A stretch of 64,000 nucleotides of DNA from Yunchengibacter salinarum (GCF_037658235.1 NZ_JBBJLN010000003.1:62001-126000); one strand, 5' to 3'. Shown: positions 35,970 to 45,300, counted from the stretch's first letter. Numbers and translations are program-made. The notes: generated by a model not told the origin, from the sequence alone.

Positions 35970-38900
35970 ATGCATTTTAAGCGTCTGCGGCTGACCGGCT
36001 TCAAATCCTTCGTTGACCCGACGGAGCTGCTGATCGAGCCCGGCCTTACCGGTGTGGTGGGGCCGAATGGCTGCGGCAAATCCAATCTGCTGGAAGCCAT
36101 ACGCTGGGTGATGGGCGAAAGCCGGGTCAAGTCGCTGCGTGGCGCGGGCATGAGCGACGTGATCTTCGCCGGTACCAGCCGCCGCCCGCCCCGCCATATG
36201 GCCGAAGTGAGCCTGTATCTGGACAATGCGGATTTTGATGCCCCGGAGGGTTGGAACGCGCAGGACGAGATCGAGGTCACCCGCCGGATAGAGCGGGAGG
36301 CCGGGTCCGCCTATCGGGTCAATGGCCGCGATGTGCGCCAGAAAGACGTGCAGCTTCTGTTCGCCGATGCCGCCACCGGTGCCCATTCCCCGGCGCTGGT
36401 CAGCCAGGGGCGTATCGGCAATCTGATCAATGCCAAACCCCGCGATCGCCGCGCCATTCTGGAAGAGGCGGCGGGTATTGGCGGGCTTTATACCCGTCGG
36501 CGGGAGGCGGAAAACCGTCTGCGCGGGGCGGAATCCAATCTGGCTCGCGTTCAGGATGTGCTGACCCAGCTTGAAAACCAGATCGCCGCCCTGAAACGGC
36601 AGGCCCGCCAGGCGGAGCGGTATCGGGAGTTGAGCGGCAGGCTGCGCCAGGCGGATGCGGCGGTAAGCTTTCTGGACTGGGCCGCCTGTGCGCGGGAAAC
36701 CGATGCCGCCAATGCCCGGCTGAGCGCGGCCATTACCGCGCTGGGCACTGCCGCCGCCCAAACCGCCGCCCAGGAGACCAGGCGCCAGGAAGCGGCGGAT
36801 GCCCTGCCGGCCCTGCGGGATTGGGACGGCGAGGCCGCCGCCGCGGCGCAGCGGCTGGAACTGGCGCTGGAGCAAATGGAGGGGGAGGCCCGCCAGCAGG
36901 CGGAATCCGCCGCCGCGCTCCGGGCCACGCTTGAAGATATCGCCCGCGACCGGGCGCGGGAAGAACAAAGCCGCACGGAAGCCGAGGCCGCGCGTGCCCG
37001 GCTGGCATCGGAGCGGGAGACGCTGGAGGCCCGCGCCGCCGACCATGCCCACGCCTTTGAAGCGGCGCGGGCGCGGGTGGCGGAATTGAAGGCCGAGGCC
37101 GAAAAGCTGGAAGCCCGTTTCAATGAACGGGCGCAGGCGGCAGCGGACACCCGCGCCCGCCGATCCGCCCTGCTGCGGGATCGGGACAGCCTGACCCGAC
37201 GGCTTGAGGCCGAACAGGCAAAACGAGACCGGATCGCCCGCGACCATGCGGCCCTCAAGGCGGAAATGGCGGAAGATCAGGGCGAGGCGGCGGCTCGCGC
37301 GGCGCTGGCGGAACAGGAGACGGCGGTGCAGGCGGCCACCGCGCGAGAGGAGGCGAGTGAGGCCGCCCGGCAGGCCGCTTTGGCGGATTTTAACGCGGCA
37401 TCCGCCGCCGCGCGGGAGGCGTCTTCCCGCCTGGCCGCCATCACCGGGGAAATCGAAGGGCTGGAAGCCATGCTGGCGGAACCGGACGCCACGGATCGCC
37501 CGGTCGCCCGCGATCTGGTGGCCGAACCGGGCTATGAGCGCGCGGTGGATGCCGCGCTCCATGCCGCGGCGGATGCGGGGCGGGATGAAGCGGCCGGCGC
37601 TTTCTGGCGTGCCCTGCCGCCGGGGCCGGTTCCACCCGCGCCCGATGGCACCACGCCGCTTGCCGATCATGTGCGGGGGCCGAAAGAACTGGCGCGTTTG
37701 CTGGCTCATGCGGTGGTGTTGAACGATCATCTGGACATGGACAGCCACGGCGCCGCCTTGCAGGAAGCGCTGGCGCCGGGGCAATGCCTGGTGGACCGCG
37801 CCGGTGGCCTGCGCCGCTTCGATGGCTATGTGCGCCGGGCCGGTGCGCCGGGCGCCGCCGCCCGTCGGCTGGAGCAGGAAAACCGCCTTTCGGCGCTGGC
37901 AGAGGCGCGGTCAGTCCATCAGCGTGAAACCGAAACTGCAAAAGCCGCGCTGGCAACCGCCCGCGACGCCCATGACAAGGCCGCCGAGGCGGCGCGGGCC
38001 GCCACGAAGGCCCGCAAGGCGGCGGAGGCGGATCGCGCGGCGGCGGCGCGCGCCCTGTCGGAAAAGGAAGAGGCGGCGCGGCGCCGGGCCGGGCGGCTTC
38101 AATTGTTGCAGGAACAGCATGACGCCGCCGCTGACGCCGCCATGCAGGCGAAGGAGGCACTGGATTCGGTTCTGGCCAGCCTGTCGGACCTGCCGGACAT
38201 GGCGGCGGCGGATGCGGCGCTGGAAACGGATCGGGAAGCGGTGTCCGCCGCCCGCGCCCGCTTGCAGGAGGCGATATCCGCGCGGGACGGGCTTGACCGT
38301 GAGGCGGCGGATCGGGCCGACCGGCTGAAAGCGATCGACCGGGAGATGGCGGACTGGCGCCGCCGGGGCGAAAGCGCGGGGGAGCAGATCGCGGCGTTGG
38401 ACAGTCGCCGAAAGCAGGCGGAAGAGCGGCTGGCGGGGCTGAATACCGACCCCGAGGCCACGGCGCGCAAGCGAAAGGATCTGACCGAGCGGCTGGAGGC
38501 GGCGCGCAAGACCCGCGCGGAGGCGCGGGACCGCTTGCAGGCGGGGGAGGCGGCGCTCAAGGCGGTGGAGCGGGAGCTGGCCACCGCGCGGGAGCATGAG
38601 GCCACCGCGCGGGAGGATCGGGCGCGGGCGGAGACCGCCGCCGAGGTCGCGGCGGAACGGCGCCAGACCCTGTCCCGCGCCATTCATGAAAAGTTCGACT
38701 GCCCGCCCAGCCGGGTGCTGGAAGCGGTGGGCCTGCCCGGCAGCGATTCCCTGCCCGATGCGGCGGTGTTGCGCCAGCAGCGGGACGATCTCAGCCGCGA
38801 GCGGGACCGGCTCGGCGCGGTCAATCTGCGGGCCGGGGAGGAGTTGGCGGAGCTTGAAGCCAACCGCGACCATCTGGCGGGGGAGCGGGCCGATCTGGAA

Positions 38901-39437
38901 AGCGCCATTAACCGGTTGCGCGGTGCCATTGGCAGCCTGAACAGGGAGGGGCGGGAGCGCCTGCTGGCCGCCTTCGAGGTGGTCAACCGGCATTTCGGGG
39001 AGCTTTTCCGCGAACTGTTCGGCGGCGGCGAGGCGCATCTGGAACTGACCGAATCCGACGATCCGCTGGAAGCCGGGCTTGAAATCTTCGCCCAGCCGCC
39101 GGGCAAGAAGCTTCAGGTGCTGTCGCTGCTGTCGGGCGGGGAACAGGCCCTGACCGCGCTGTCCCTGATCTTTGCCGTTTTCATCACCAATCCGGCGCCG
39201 ATCTGTGTGCTGGACGAGGTGGATGCGCCGCTGGACGATGCCAATGTGGAACGCTTCTGTAATCTGCTGGATGAAATGGTCCGGCGCACCAATACCCGCT
39301 TTCTTATCGTTACCCATAATGCGGTGACCATGGCACGGGTGAACAGGCTTTTCGGCGTGACCATGGCGGAACGGGGTGTCTCCACCCTCGTGTCGGTGGA
39401 TCTGGAGCGTGCCGAAGCCCTTGTGGAAGATATATAA
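35970..39437 (+). CDS. smc: Chromosome segregation protein SMC
   Basis: 1155 residues. N-terminal ATPase half: FKSFVDPTELLIEPGLTGVV then Walker A GPNGCGKSN (about 31-39), and QGRIGNLINAKPRDRRAILE. Coiled coils of Ala, Glu and Arg run from about 170 to 490, a short hinge around 500-610 (GYERAVDAALHAA, LADHVRGPKELA), and a second coil from about 630 to 980. The C-terminal half has the ABC signature LLSGGEQALTALSLIFAVF (about residue 1053) and Walker B CVLDEVDAPLDD. It organises and segregates the chromosome with ScpA/ScpB, which are not in the window. Confidence 0.97.
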   Translation: MHFKRLRLTGFKSFVDPTELLIEPGLTGVVGPNGCGKSNLLEAIRWVMGESRVKSLRGAGMSDVIFAGTSRRPPRHMAEVSLYLDNADFDAPEGWNAQDEIEVTRRIEREAGSAYRVNGRDVRQKDVQLLFADAATGAHSPALVSQGRIGNLINAKPRDRRAILEEAAGIGGLYTRRREAENRLRGAESNLARVQDVLTQLENQIAALKRQARQAERYRELSGRLRQADAAVSFLDWAACARETDAANARLSAAITALGTAAAQTAAQETRRQEAADALPALRDWDGEAAAAAQRLELALEQMEGEARQQAESAAALRATLEDIARDRAREEQSRTEAEAARARLASERETLEARAADHAHAFEAARARVAELKAEAEKLEARFNERAQAAADTRARRSALLRDRDSLTRRLEAEQAKRDRIARDHAALKAEMAEDQGEAAARAALAEQETAVQAATAREEASEAARQAALADFNAASAAAREASSRLAAITGEIEGLEAMLAEPDATDRPVARDLVAEPGYERAVDAALHAAADAGRDEAAGAFWRALPPGPVPPAPDGTTPLADHVRGPKELARLLAHAVVLNDHLDMDSHGAALQEALAPGQCLVDRAGGLRRFDGYVRRAGAPGAAARRLEQENRLSALAEARSVHQRETETAKAALATARDAHDKAAEAARAATKARKAAEADRAAAARALSEKEEAARRRAGRLQLLQEQHDAAADAAMQAKEALDSVLASLSDLPDMAAADAALETDREAVSAARARLQEAISARDGLDREAADRADRLKAIDREMADWRRRGESAGEQIAALDSRRKQAEERLAGLNTDPEATARKRKDLTERLEAARKTRAEARDRLQAGEAALKAVERELATAREHEATAREDRARAETAAEVAAERRQTLSRAIHEKFDCPPSRVLEAVGLPGSDSLPDAAVLRQQRDDLSRERDRLGAVNLRAGEELAELEANRDHLAGERADLESAINRLRGAIGSLNREGRERLLAAFEVVNRHFGELFRELFGGGEAHLELTESDDPLEAGLEIFAQPPGKKLQVLSLLSGGEQALTALSLIFAVFITNPAPICVLDEVDAPLDDANVERFCNLLDEMVRRTNTRFLIVTHNAVTMARVNRLFGVTMAERGVSTLVSVDLERAEALVEDI

Positions 39438-39487
39438 GTTACTGTTTTTAAAAGATAAAAAACGGTCAAACTTTCTCCCTTTCCGGC

Positions 39488-39516
39488 TTGACAGCCTGTG
39501 GGGCCTTGACTATGTT
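39488..39516 (+). promoter_or_regulatory. Sigma-70 promoter of the Fo ATP synthase operon
   Basis: Consensus -35 TTGACA (39488-39493), a 17-base spacer and -10 TATGTT (39511-39516), about 107 bases before the atpI start. It is the best promoter match noticed in the window. Upstream, just after the smc stop, is an unusually AT-rich patch (39437-39472) with a weak GTTTTT/AAAAAC pairing. Confidence 0.7.
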
Positions 39517-39622
39517 GCACGCGCCTTGCGAGGCGGTCTGGCACGGGGCCAAGGGGCTGGGATGGCATTGACGGCGGCGGGCGCGACCCCGCCCTTTTCC
39601 AGCCGAATTGGGAGCCTGGGCA

Positions 39623-39973
39623 TTGGCTGAAGATCGGGAGCGGCAGAAGCGGCACTCTTCCCCTGGTGGGGGTAATGAAGATGCACGCTTCGACGCCCTG
39701 GAAGCCCGGCTGAAGGCGGCCCGTGATGGCCGCCCGGATGCGGGCGACGGGGAAGATCGCTCCCCCATGGGGATGGCTTTCCGCATGGGGCTGGATCTGG
39801 TGGCCGGTGTGGGTGTCGGGGCCTTTCTGGGCGTGATGGCGGATCGCTGGTTCGCCACGGGTGCGGTGGGCATTATCGTGTTGACCGTGTTGGGATTTGC
39901 CGGTGGGCTCAGAAATGTCATTCGGCAGGCCAACGCCATGCAGGATCGCCAGAACCGCACGGGCGACGATTAG
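39623..39973 (+). CDS. atpI: ATP synthase accessory protein AtpI
   Basis: About 116 residues. A cytosolic charged N-terminus is followed by two membrane helices (MGLDLVAGVGVGAFLGVMAD and GAVGIIVLTVLGFAGGLRNV), the form of AtpI, which helps assemble the c-ring and may carry Mg2+. The start is non-ATG: TTG 39623 (giving MAEDRERQ) with GGGAG upstream is preferred; TTG 39608 is also in frame. It is first in the Fo operon. Confidence 0.85.
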   Translation: MAEDRERQKRHSSPGGGNEDARFDALEARLKAARDGRPDAGDGEDRSPMGMAFRMGLDLVAGVGVGAFLGVMADRWFATGAVGIIVLTVLGFAGGLRNVIRQANAMQDRQNRTGDD

Positions 39974-40056
39974 GGATTGACCGTCAGGCCATTTGGCGCT
40001 GGCGACAAAACGGGCCGGGGCGTCGCCTCGGTCCCTGAATAATGAGAGAGCGGAAC

Positions 40057-40827
40057 GTGGCACAGCAAGACGGCGCAAAGGAACACGGCCCCCTGGAGCA
40101 GTTCGAGATCCACGCCATCGCCCCGCAGGAAATCGCCGGGGTTGATGTCTCGTTCACCAATAGCGCGCTCTGGATGGTGATTGTGGTGACGGGCATGAGC
40201 CTGTTCATGCTTGGCGGTATGCGCCGCAATGCGCTGGTGCCGGGCCGCTGGCAGACCATGGTGGAGATGGCCTACGAGTTCATCGCCGGCATGGTGCGCG
40301 ACAATGTGGGCAGGGACGGCAAGCGCTACTTCCCGTTCATCTTCACCCTGTTCATGTTCATTCTGGGCGCCAATATGGCGGGCATGATCCCCTACAGCTT
40401 CACCGTAACCAGCCATATCGCCGTCACCTTCGCGCTGGCCATGGTGGTGTTTGTGGGTGTGACGCTGATCGGGCTGCTCAAGCACGGCGCGGGCTTTCTC
40501 AAGCTGTTCGCGCCTTCGGGCGTGCCCATGGCCCTGATGCCGCTGATCGTGCCCATCGAACTGATGAGCTATCTGACCCGCCCGATCAGTCTGTCCGTGC
40601 GTCTGTTCGCCAATATGCTGGCGGGGCACATCATGATGAAGGTGTTCGCCGGTTTCGTCATCAGCCTTGGCGCCATGGGCGCCGCCGGGGCGCTGGGCGC
40701 GGTGCTGCCCTTTGCCTTCAACCTGTTTCTGACCGGCCTGGAAATCCTCGTGGCATTCCTTCAGGCCTATGTCTTCGCCATTCTTTCCTGTCTCTATCTG
40801 CACGACGCGCTGCACCCGGCGCACTAG
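40057..40827 (+). CDS. atpB: F0F1 ATP synthase subunit a
   Basis: Membrane subunit forming the proton half-channels against the c-ring. About 256 residues with five to six helices. The essential Arg lies in RPISLSVRLFANMLAGHIMM. LEQFEIHAI at the N-terminus is characteristic. GTG 40057 is preferred because GAGAGCGG precedes it; ATG 40042 is in frame but lacks a ribosome binding site. The next gene, atpE, follows after 57 bases. Confidence 0.95.
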   Translation: MAQQDGAKEHGPLEQFEIHAIAPQEIAGVDVSFTNSALWMVIVVTGMSLFMLGGMRRNALVPGRWQTMVEMAYEFIAGMVRDNVGRDGKRYFPFIFTLFMFILGANMAGMIPYSFTVTSHIAVTFALAMVVFVGVTLIGLLKHGAGFLKLFAPSGVPMALMPLIVPIELMSYLTRPISLSVRLFANMLAGHIMMKVFAGFVISLGAMGAAGALGAVLPFAFNLFLTGLEILVAFLQAYVFAILSCLYLHDALHPAH

Positions 40828-40884
40828 GGGGCGGGAAGGCTTCTTCACCTAAAGACACCCAATCCAACGGAAAAGGAACACATC

Positions 40885-41109
40885 ATGGAACTCGAAGCCG
40901 CTAAAATGATTGGTGCCGGTATTGCGACGCTCGCACTGGCCGGTGTGGGCATCGGCCTGGGGAACATCTTCGGCAGCTTTCTGAGCGGGGCGCTTCGCAA
41001 CCCGTCTGCCGCGCCCAAGGTATTCGGCAACCTGCTGCTGGGCTTCGCCCTGACGGAAGCCGTAGCCCTGTTCGCGCTGGTTATCGCTTTCCTGATCCTG
41101 TTCGGTTAA
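40885..41109 (+). CDS. atpE: F0F1 ATP synthase subunit c
   Basis: Proton-carrying ring subunit of 74 residues: two hydrophobic helices joined by a polar loop (RNPSA). The glycine-rich first helix is GVGIGLGNIFGSFLSG, and the proton-binding Glu lies in LTEAVALFALVIAFLILF. AAAAGGA precedes the start. The 180-base gap to atpF' is the longest inside the operon. Confidence 0.97.
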   Translation: MELEAAKMIGAGIATLALAGVGIGLGNIFGSFLSGALRNPSAAPKVFGNLLLGFALTEAVALFALVIAFLILFG

Positions 41110-41289
41110 GCACCGCGCATGATGCCGGGTGACCGGGCGGTGCACGCCCGGCCTTTCCCGGCCTGACAGGGACCGGTGCTCATATGGGAGCCGGTGGCCT
41201 TCGCGCCATCGGCATACCGGTTGCACATTGCCCATGAGGGCGACCTTTGGTTCGGATACGACCCGGATCGGCTCGATCGAGGACGACAC

Positions 41290-41856
41290 ATGGCCCAGGA
41301 CCAGACCAATACGCAAGTCGAGGTGGACGCCAAGGGCGGCCTGCCGCAGCTCAATGTGTTCGAGGACGGTACCTATACCAGCCAGCTTTTCTGGCTGGCG
41401 ATCACCTTCATTCTTTTCTATGTGGTCGTCTCCAGAATGGTGTTGCCCCGTATCAGCCGCGTGCTGGACGATCGCGGGGAGCGGGTGGCTGCGGATCTGG
41501 ATGCCGCCGAGCGTCTCAAGCGGGAAGCCGAGCAGGTACAGAGCGGGCTGAAGGCCAGCCTGGATGATGCCCGCAGCCAGTCTCAGGCCATTCTGGCGGA
41601 AGCGAAACAGGATGCCGCGAGCAGCCTTGCCGCCACACAAGCCGATCTGGAAAGCCGCCTGAAGGCCAAGACCGAGGCGGCGGAAAAGCGCATCGAGGAG
41701 GCCAAGACGGCCGCCCTTGAGGAAATGGACGATGTGGCCCGCGACGTGGCGGCGGACATCGTGACCAAGCTGGGCGCGGGCGCGCCGGACAGCGCGGCGC
41801 TGGACAAGGCCGTCAAGGCGGCCAGCGCCCGTCAGCAATCCAACAGGGAGGCCTGA
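41290..41856 (+). CDS. atpF': F0F1 ATP synthase subunit b'
   Basis: Peripheral-stalk subunit of 188 residues: one N-terminal membrane helix (LFWLAITFILFYVVVSRMVL) and a long charged helix that dimerises with subunit b. Separate b' and b genes are typical of Alphaproteobacteria and photosynthetic lineages. ATG 41290 is chosen because it places the membrane helix at the usual distance from the start; upstream codons are not family-like. Only 3 bases separate it from atpF. Confidence 0.92.
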   Translation: MAQDQTNTQVEVDAKGGLPQLNVFEDGTYTSQLFWLAITFILFYVVVSRMVLPRISRVLDDRGERVAADLDAAERLKREAEQVQSGLKASLDDARSQSQAILAEAKQDAASSLAATQADLESRLKAKTEAAEKRIEEAKTAALEEMDDVARDVAADIVTKLGAGAPDSAALDKAVKAASARQQSNREA

Positions 41857-41859
41857 GCC

Positions 41860-42366
41860 ATGGCGGTGAGCGGCGAACCGGTTTATCTGGACCCCACCTT
41901 TTGGGTGGCGGGGTCTTTTGTGGTCTTTGTGGGCGTGCTGGCCTATGCCGGTGTGCATCGCAAGGTGGCGGCCATGCTGGATGCGCGATCGGCGGAGATT
42001 GGCCGCCAGATCGACGAGGCGCGGCGCCTGCGGGAAGACAGCGAAAAACTGCTGGCGGACTATCAGCGCCAGCAGCGCGAGGCCGAAAAGGATGCCGAGG
42101 CCATGCTGGCCCAGGCGCGGGACGATGCCGAAGCGGTGCGGGCCGAGGCCCGGCAGGCCGCTGATGCCATGGTGGCCCGGCGCACGGCCATGGCCGAGCA
42201 GAAGATCGAACAGGCCGAGGCGCGCGCCGTGAAGGCCGTGCGGGCAAGTGCCGTGACCGTGGCGGTGGAAGCGGCCCGCAGCGTGCTGGCGGAACAGATG
42301 AAGGGCGATGCCGGGGCCCGCGATGTGGAAGCGGCCATCGGGCAGACAGAAAAGGCCCTGCACTAA
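41860..42366 (+). CDS. atpF: F0F1 ATP synthase subunit b
   Basis: Peripheral-stalk subunit of 168 residues. A membrane helix near residues 13-32 (TFWVAGSFVVFVGVLAYAGV) is followed by a long amphipathic helix rich in Ala, Glu, Arg and Gln. It is the last gene of the Fo operon; the F1 genes are not in the window, as expected for Alphaproteobacteria. Confidence 0.94.
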   Translation: MAVSGEPVYLDPTFWVAGSFVVFVGVLAYAGVHRKVAAMLDARSAEIGRQIDEARRLREDSEKLLADYQRQQREAEKDAEAMLAQARDDAEAVRAEARQAADAMVARRTAMAEQKIEQAEARAVKAVRASAVTVAVEAARSVLAEQMKGDAGARDVEAAIGQTEKALH

Positions 42367-42459
42367 GGGGGCTGATCCGCGCGGCATTCTTGCGCCCGTG
42401 TTTGTGTGCTTGCGACTGTATGCTTGCGCCGGGGCCCGTATCCCGATGATGCTTATGTG

Positions 42460-42490
42460 CCCCCTGCCGGTTCGCCGGTCGGGGGTTTTT
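42460..42490 (+). terminator. Intrinsic terminator of the Fo operon
   Basis: Stem CCCCC-TG-CCGG-TTCG-CCGG-TC-GGGGG followed by five T (42486-42490), 93 bases after the atpF stop. The UUCG tetraloop makes it very stable. Confidence 0.88.
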
Positions 42491-42563
42491 CGTGATCGGG
42501 CGGTGATGGATTGAAAGTCTACCCGGTGTGGGCGCGGCTGAAAGGCGACGGAGACATAGCAGC

Positions 42564-43535
42564 ATGATGAACCGTCAGGAGCAGGATCGGCTGATGCGGC
42601 TCGCCACATTTGCCAGCACCGGCACGGCCCTTTCATTGATCATTCTGAAAGCGTTGGTGTGGTGGCAATCGGGGTCGGTGGCCATGCTGGGGTCACTGGC
42701 GGATTCCAGTCTGGATTTGGCCGCCAGTCTCGTCACCCTGTTTGCCGTGCGCGCGGCGCTTATTCCGGCGGATGCGGACCACCGCTTTGGCCATGGCAAG
42801 GCGGAAGGGCTGGCAGGGCTGTTTCAGGCGGCGGTGATGTCCGGCCTAGCGGTGATGCTGTTGCTGGAATCCCTGAATCAGGCGCTGGACCCGGTGCCGG
42901 TGCGGGCTTCCGGCCTGGTGATGGCGGTGAGCGGCGCGGCGATCGTGTTTTCGCTGGCGCTGGTCACCTTTCAGGCCCATGTGGTGCGGCGCACGGGCTC
43001 CATCGCCATTGCGGGGGACCATCTGCACTATCGCGGCGACCTGCTGATGAATGCGGGCGTGATTGCCGCCGCCTGGCTGTCGGCGGAAGGCGTGATGATG
43101 GCGGACGGCGTGATCGGCAGCGTGATCGCGCTTTATATCCTGAACGGCGCGCGGCAGGTGGGAATGCCCGCCATCGACATGCTGATGGACCGGGAATTCG
43201 ATGATGACGAGCGGGAGCGCATCTTCAACATCGTCATGGCGAACCCCGCGGTGCGGGGCCTTCACGATTTGAGAACCCGCCATGCCGGTCGGGACAGTTT
43301 CATTCAGATGCATGTGGATGTGGACGGAACCATGACCGTGGCCGAGGGGCACATGATCGCGGGCGAGGTGGAAGCCACCCTGTCGGAAGCCTTTCCCACC
43401 GCCCATGTGCTGATCCATCTGGACCCGGCAGACGCGGCGAGCGACGCCCGCACCGCCAACGACCTGTTGAACGACACGCCGGACAGCCCCTTGCAGCCGG
43501 GCGGGGCCGGACCATCGGGAGGGAACGAGCCATGA
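42564..43535 (+). CDS. Cation diffusion facilitator (FieF-like) metal efflux transporter
   Basis: About 323 residues. Six membrane helices and a C-terminal cytosolic domain, the plan of CDF transporters that expel Zn2+ or Fe2+ in exchange for protons. The metal-site motifs are LADSSLDLAASL and DHRFGHGKAEGLAG in the first half, and IAGDHLHYRGDLLMN in the fifth helix (HxxxD). The Asp in place of the usual central residue (ADSSLD) matches FieF-type members. Start ATG 42564. Its stop overlaps the next gene by ATGA. Confidence 0.9.
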   Translation: MMNRQEQDRLMRLATFASTGTALSLIILKALVWWQSGSVAMLGSLADSSLDLAASLVTLFAVRAALIPADADHRFGHGKAEGLAGLFQAAVMSGLAVMLLLESLNQALDPVPVRASGLVMAVSGAAIVFSLALVTFQAHVVRRTGSIAIAGDHLHYRGDLLMNAGVIAAAWLSAEGVMMADGVIGSVIALYILNGARQVGMPAIDMLMDREFDDDERERIFNIVMANPAVRGLHDLRTRHAGRDSFIQMHVDVDGTMTVAEGHMIAGEVEATLSEAFPTAHVLIHLDPADAASDARTANDLLNDTPDSPLQPGGAGPSGGNEP

Positions 43536-43906
43536 CCGGCCTGTGTGTGTATGGTATTACCAATTGCGACAAGGTGCGCGCGACCCTGAAGCGGCTTGGT
43601 CAGGCGACCATACCGGCCCGGCTGCACGATGTGCGCAAAGATGGCCTGAGCCGGGACACCGCCGCTCGCATTCTGGCCGCCATCGGGGCCGGGCGCGCCA
43701 TCAACCGGCGCAGCACCAGTTGGCGGGCGCTGGACGAGGCGACGCGGGCATGGGCCGACGATCCGGCGCGGGCGGCGGACCTGCTGGTTGCCCATCCGCT
43801 TCTTCTGGCCCGCCCGGTGCTGGAGCGGGCGGACGGCGCGCTCTGGCAGGGATTTTCCGCGCCTCAGGTCGATACAATGCTGGCATGGGCCGCCGAGGGC
43901 CGCTAA
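43532..43906 (+). CDS. ArsC/Spx-family (YffB-like) reductase-like protein
   Basis: 124 residues with a thioredoxin-like fold of the ArsC family. The motif GITNCDKVRATLK gives the single conserved Cys; INRRSTSWRAL and LLLARPVLERADG are family segments. Proteins of the YffB type are common and their role is uncertain, so arsenate reduction should not be assumed. It overlaps the metal-efflux gene by four bases (ATGA), so the two are translated together. Confidence 0.85.
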   Translation: MTGLCVYGITNCDKVRATLKRLGQATIPARLHDVRKDGLSRDTAARILAAIGAGRAINRRSTSWRALDEATRAWADDPARAADLLVAHPLLLARPVLERADGALWQGFSAPQVDTMLAWAAEGR

Positions 43907-43937
43907 TGTTTGCCGCTGAGGGGGAGTAAGCACAGCC

Positions 43938-44762
43938 ATGCAGGAAATTCAGATTTACCAGGTGGATGCGTTTGCGGGTCGTGCCTTTGGCGGCAACCCC
44001 GCCGCCGTCTGCCCGCTGGAAACCTTTCTGGACGACAGCGTGATGCAGGCCATCGCGCGGGAAAACAACCTGTCCGAGACGGCCTTTATCACGCCGTCCC
44101 GCACGCCCGGCGCGGATTATGACCTGCGCTGGTTCACGCCGACTCTGGAAGTGGCGATCTGCGGCCATGCCACCCTGGCGGCGGCGCATGTGGTGCTGAC
44201 CCATCTGAAACCGGACGCGGACGCCGTGACCTTTGAAACCAGGTCCGGCGCTCTGCCGGTGTGCCGCAGGGATGGGCGGCTGGAAATGAATTTCCCGGTC
44301 AACCGCGCGGCGCCGGTGAACATGCCGCCGGAGTTGCCCGCTGTTCTGGGCGCCGAGCCCGTGGAATGCTATCTGACCGATCGGGAATATCTGCTGGTGT
44401 TCGAGGATGCGGAGACCATCCGTTCCATGGCGCCATCCATCACCGGCTTGCAGGCCATGGCCCCCTATGGCTTCATCGTTACCGCGCCGGGGGCGGGGGT
44501 GACCGCGCCGGACCTGCCGGGGAAAACGGTGGATTTCGTCAGCCGCTGCTTTTATCCCAATCACGGTGTGCCGGAAGACCCGGTGACCGGCTCCGCCCAC
44601 TGTGTCAGTGCGCCTTATTGGGCGGATCGGCTCGGCAAGGACAGCCTGTTCGCCCTTCAGGTGAGCCAGCGCGGCGGCGAGTTGTGGCTTGAGATGAAGG
44701 GGGATCGGGTGCTGATCGGCGGCGTCAATGTGGAAGTGATGCGCGGCAGCCTGTTCATCTGA
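43938..44762 (+). CDS. PhzF-family isomerase/epimerase
   Basis: 274 residues with the PhzF/diaminopimelate-epimerase double fold. N-terminal QIYQVDAFAGRAFGGNPAAV and the catalytic Glu in ENNLSETAFI are diagnostic; CGHATLAAAHVV and VPEDPVTGSAHCVSAPYW are the other signatures. Substrates of stand-alone PhzF proteins are mostly unknown. It is 31 bases after the ArsC-like gene, with GAGGGGGAG before the start. Confidence 0.92.
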   Translation: MQEIQIYQVDAFAGRAFGGNPAAVCPLETFLDDSVMQAIARENNLSETAFITPSRTPGADYDLRWFTPTLEVAICGHATLAAAHVVLTHLKPDADAVTFETRSGALPVCRRDGRLEMNFPVNRAAPVNMPPELPAVLGAEPVECYLTDREYLLVFEDAETIRSMAPSITGLQAMAPYGFIVTAPGAGVTAPDLPGKTVDFVSRCFYPNHGVPEDPVTGSAHCVSAPYWADRLGKDSLFALQVSQRGGELWLEMKGDRVLIGGVNVEVMRGSLFI

Positions 44763-44817
44763 CTGGGCGGATATCCGGGCGGCCCGCCGGGCGGCCCCGT
44801 TATGATGGGGAATGACC

Positions 44818-45300
44818 ATGACCGGCCTGCACGATTTCACCTGCACCACCCTTGGCGGCGATACATGCCCGCTGGCGTCCTATAAGGGCAAGGTGGTGCT
44901 GGTGGTGAACACGGCCTCCAAATGCGGGTTCACGCCGCAATATGAAGGGCTGGAAGCGCTGTATCAGCGCTATGGGGACAGGGGGTTCACGGTGCTGGGT
45001 TTTCCGTGCAACCAGTTCCGCAATCAGGAACCGGGTGCCAGCGACGATATCGCCAGCTTCTGCCAGGTGAATTACGGGGTCAGCTTTCCCATGTTTGCCA
45101 AGGTGGACGTGAAAGGGCCGGGGGCGGACCCGCTGTTCCGGCATCTGACCAGTGAAAAGCCCGGCGTGCTGGGCAGCAAACGCATAAAGTGGAACTTCAC
45201 CAAATTCCTGGTGGATCAGGACGGGCGCGTGGTCAAGCGCTTCGGCCCCAGTGTGAAGCCGGATCGGATCGCCCCCCATATTGAAGCCCTGTTGAACTGA
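44818..45300 (+). CDS. Glutathione peroxidase-family thiol peroxidase
   Basis: About 160 residues. The peroxidatic residue is Cys36 in VVNTASKCGFT, so this is the cysteine form. FPCNQFRNQEPG and IKWNFTKFLVDQDG (Trp and Asn of the catalytic set) are family motifs. Such bacterial enzymes often use thioredoxin rather than glutathione. ATG 44818 has GGGGA six bases upstream; ATG 44812 is in frame but too close to it. Confidence 0.93.
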   Translation: MTGLHDFTCTTLGGDTCPLASYKGKVVLVVNTASKCGFTPQYEGLEALYQRYGDRGFTVLGFPCNQFRNQEPGASDDIASFCQVNYGVSFPMFAKVDVKGPGADPLFRHLTSEKPGVLGSKRIKWNFTKFLVDQDGRVVKRFGPSVKPDRIAPHIEALLN

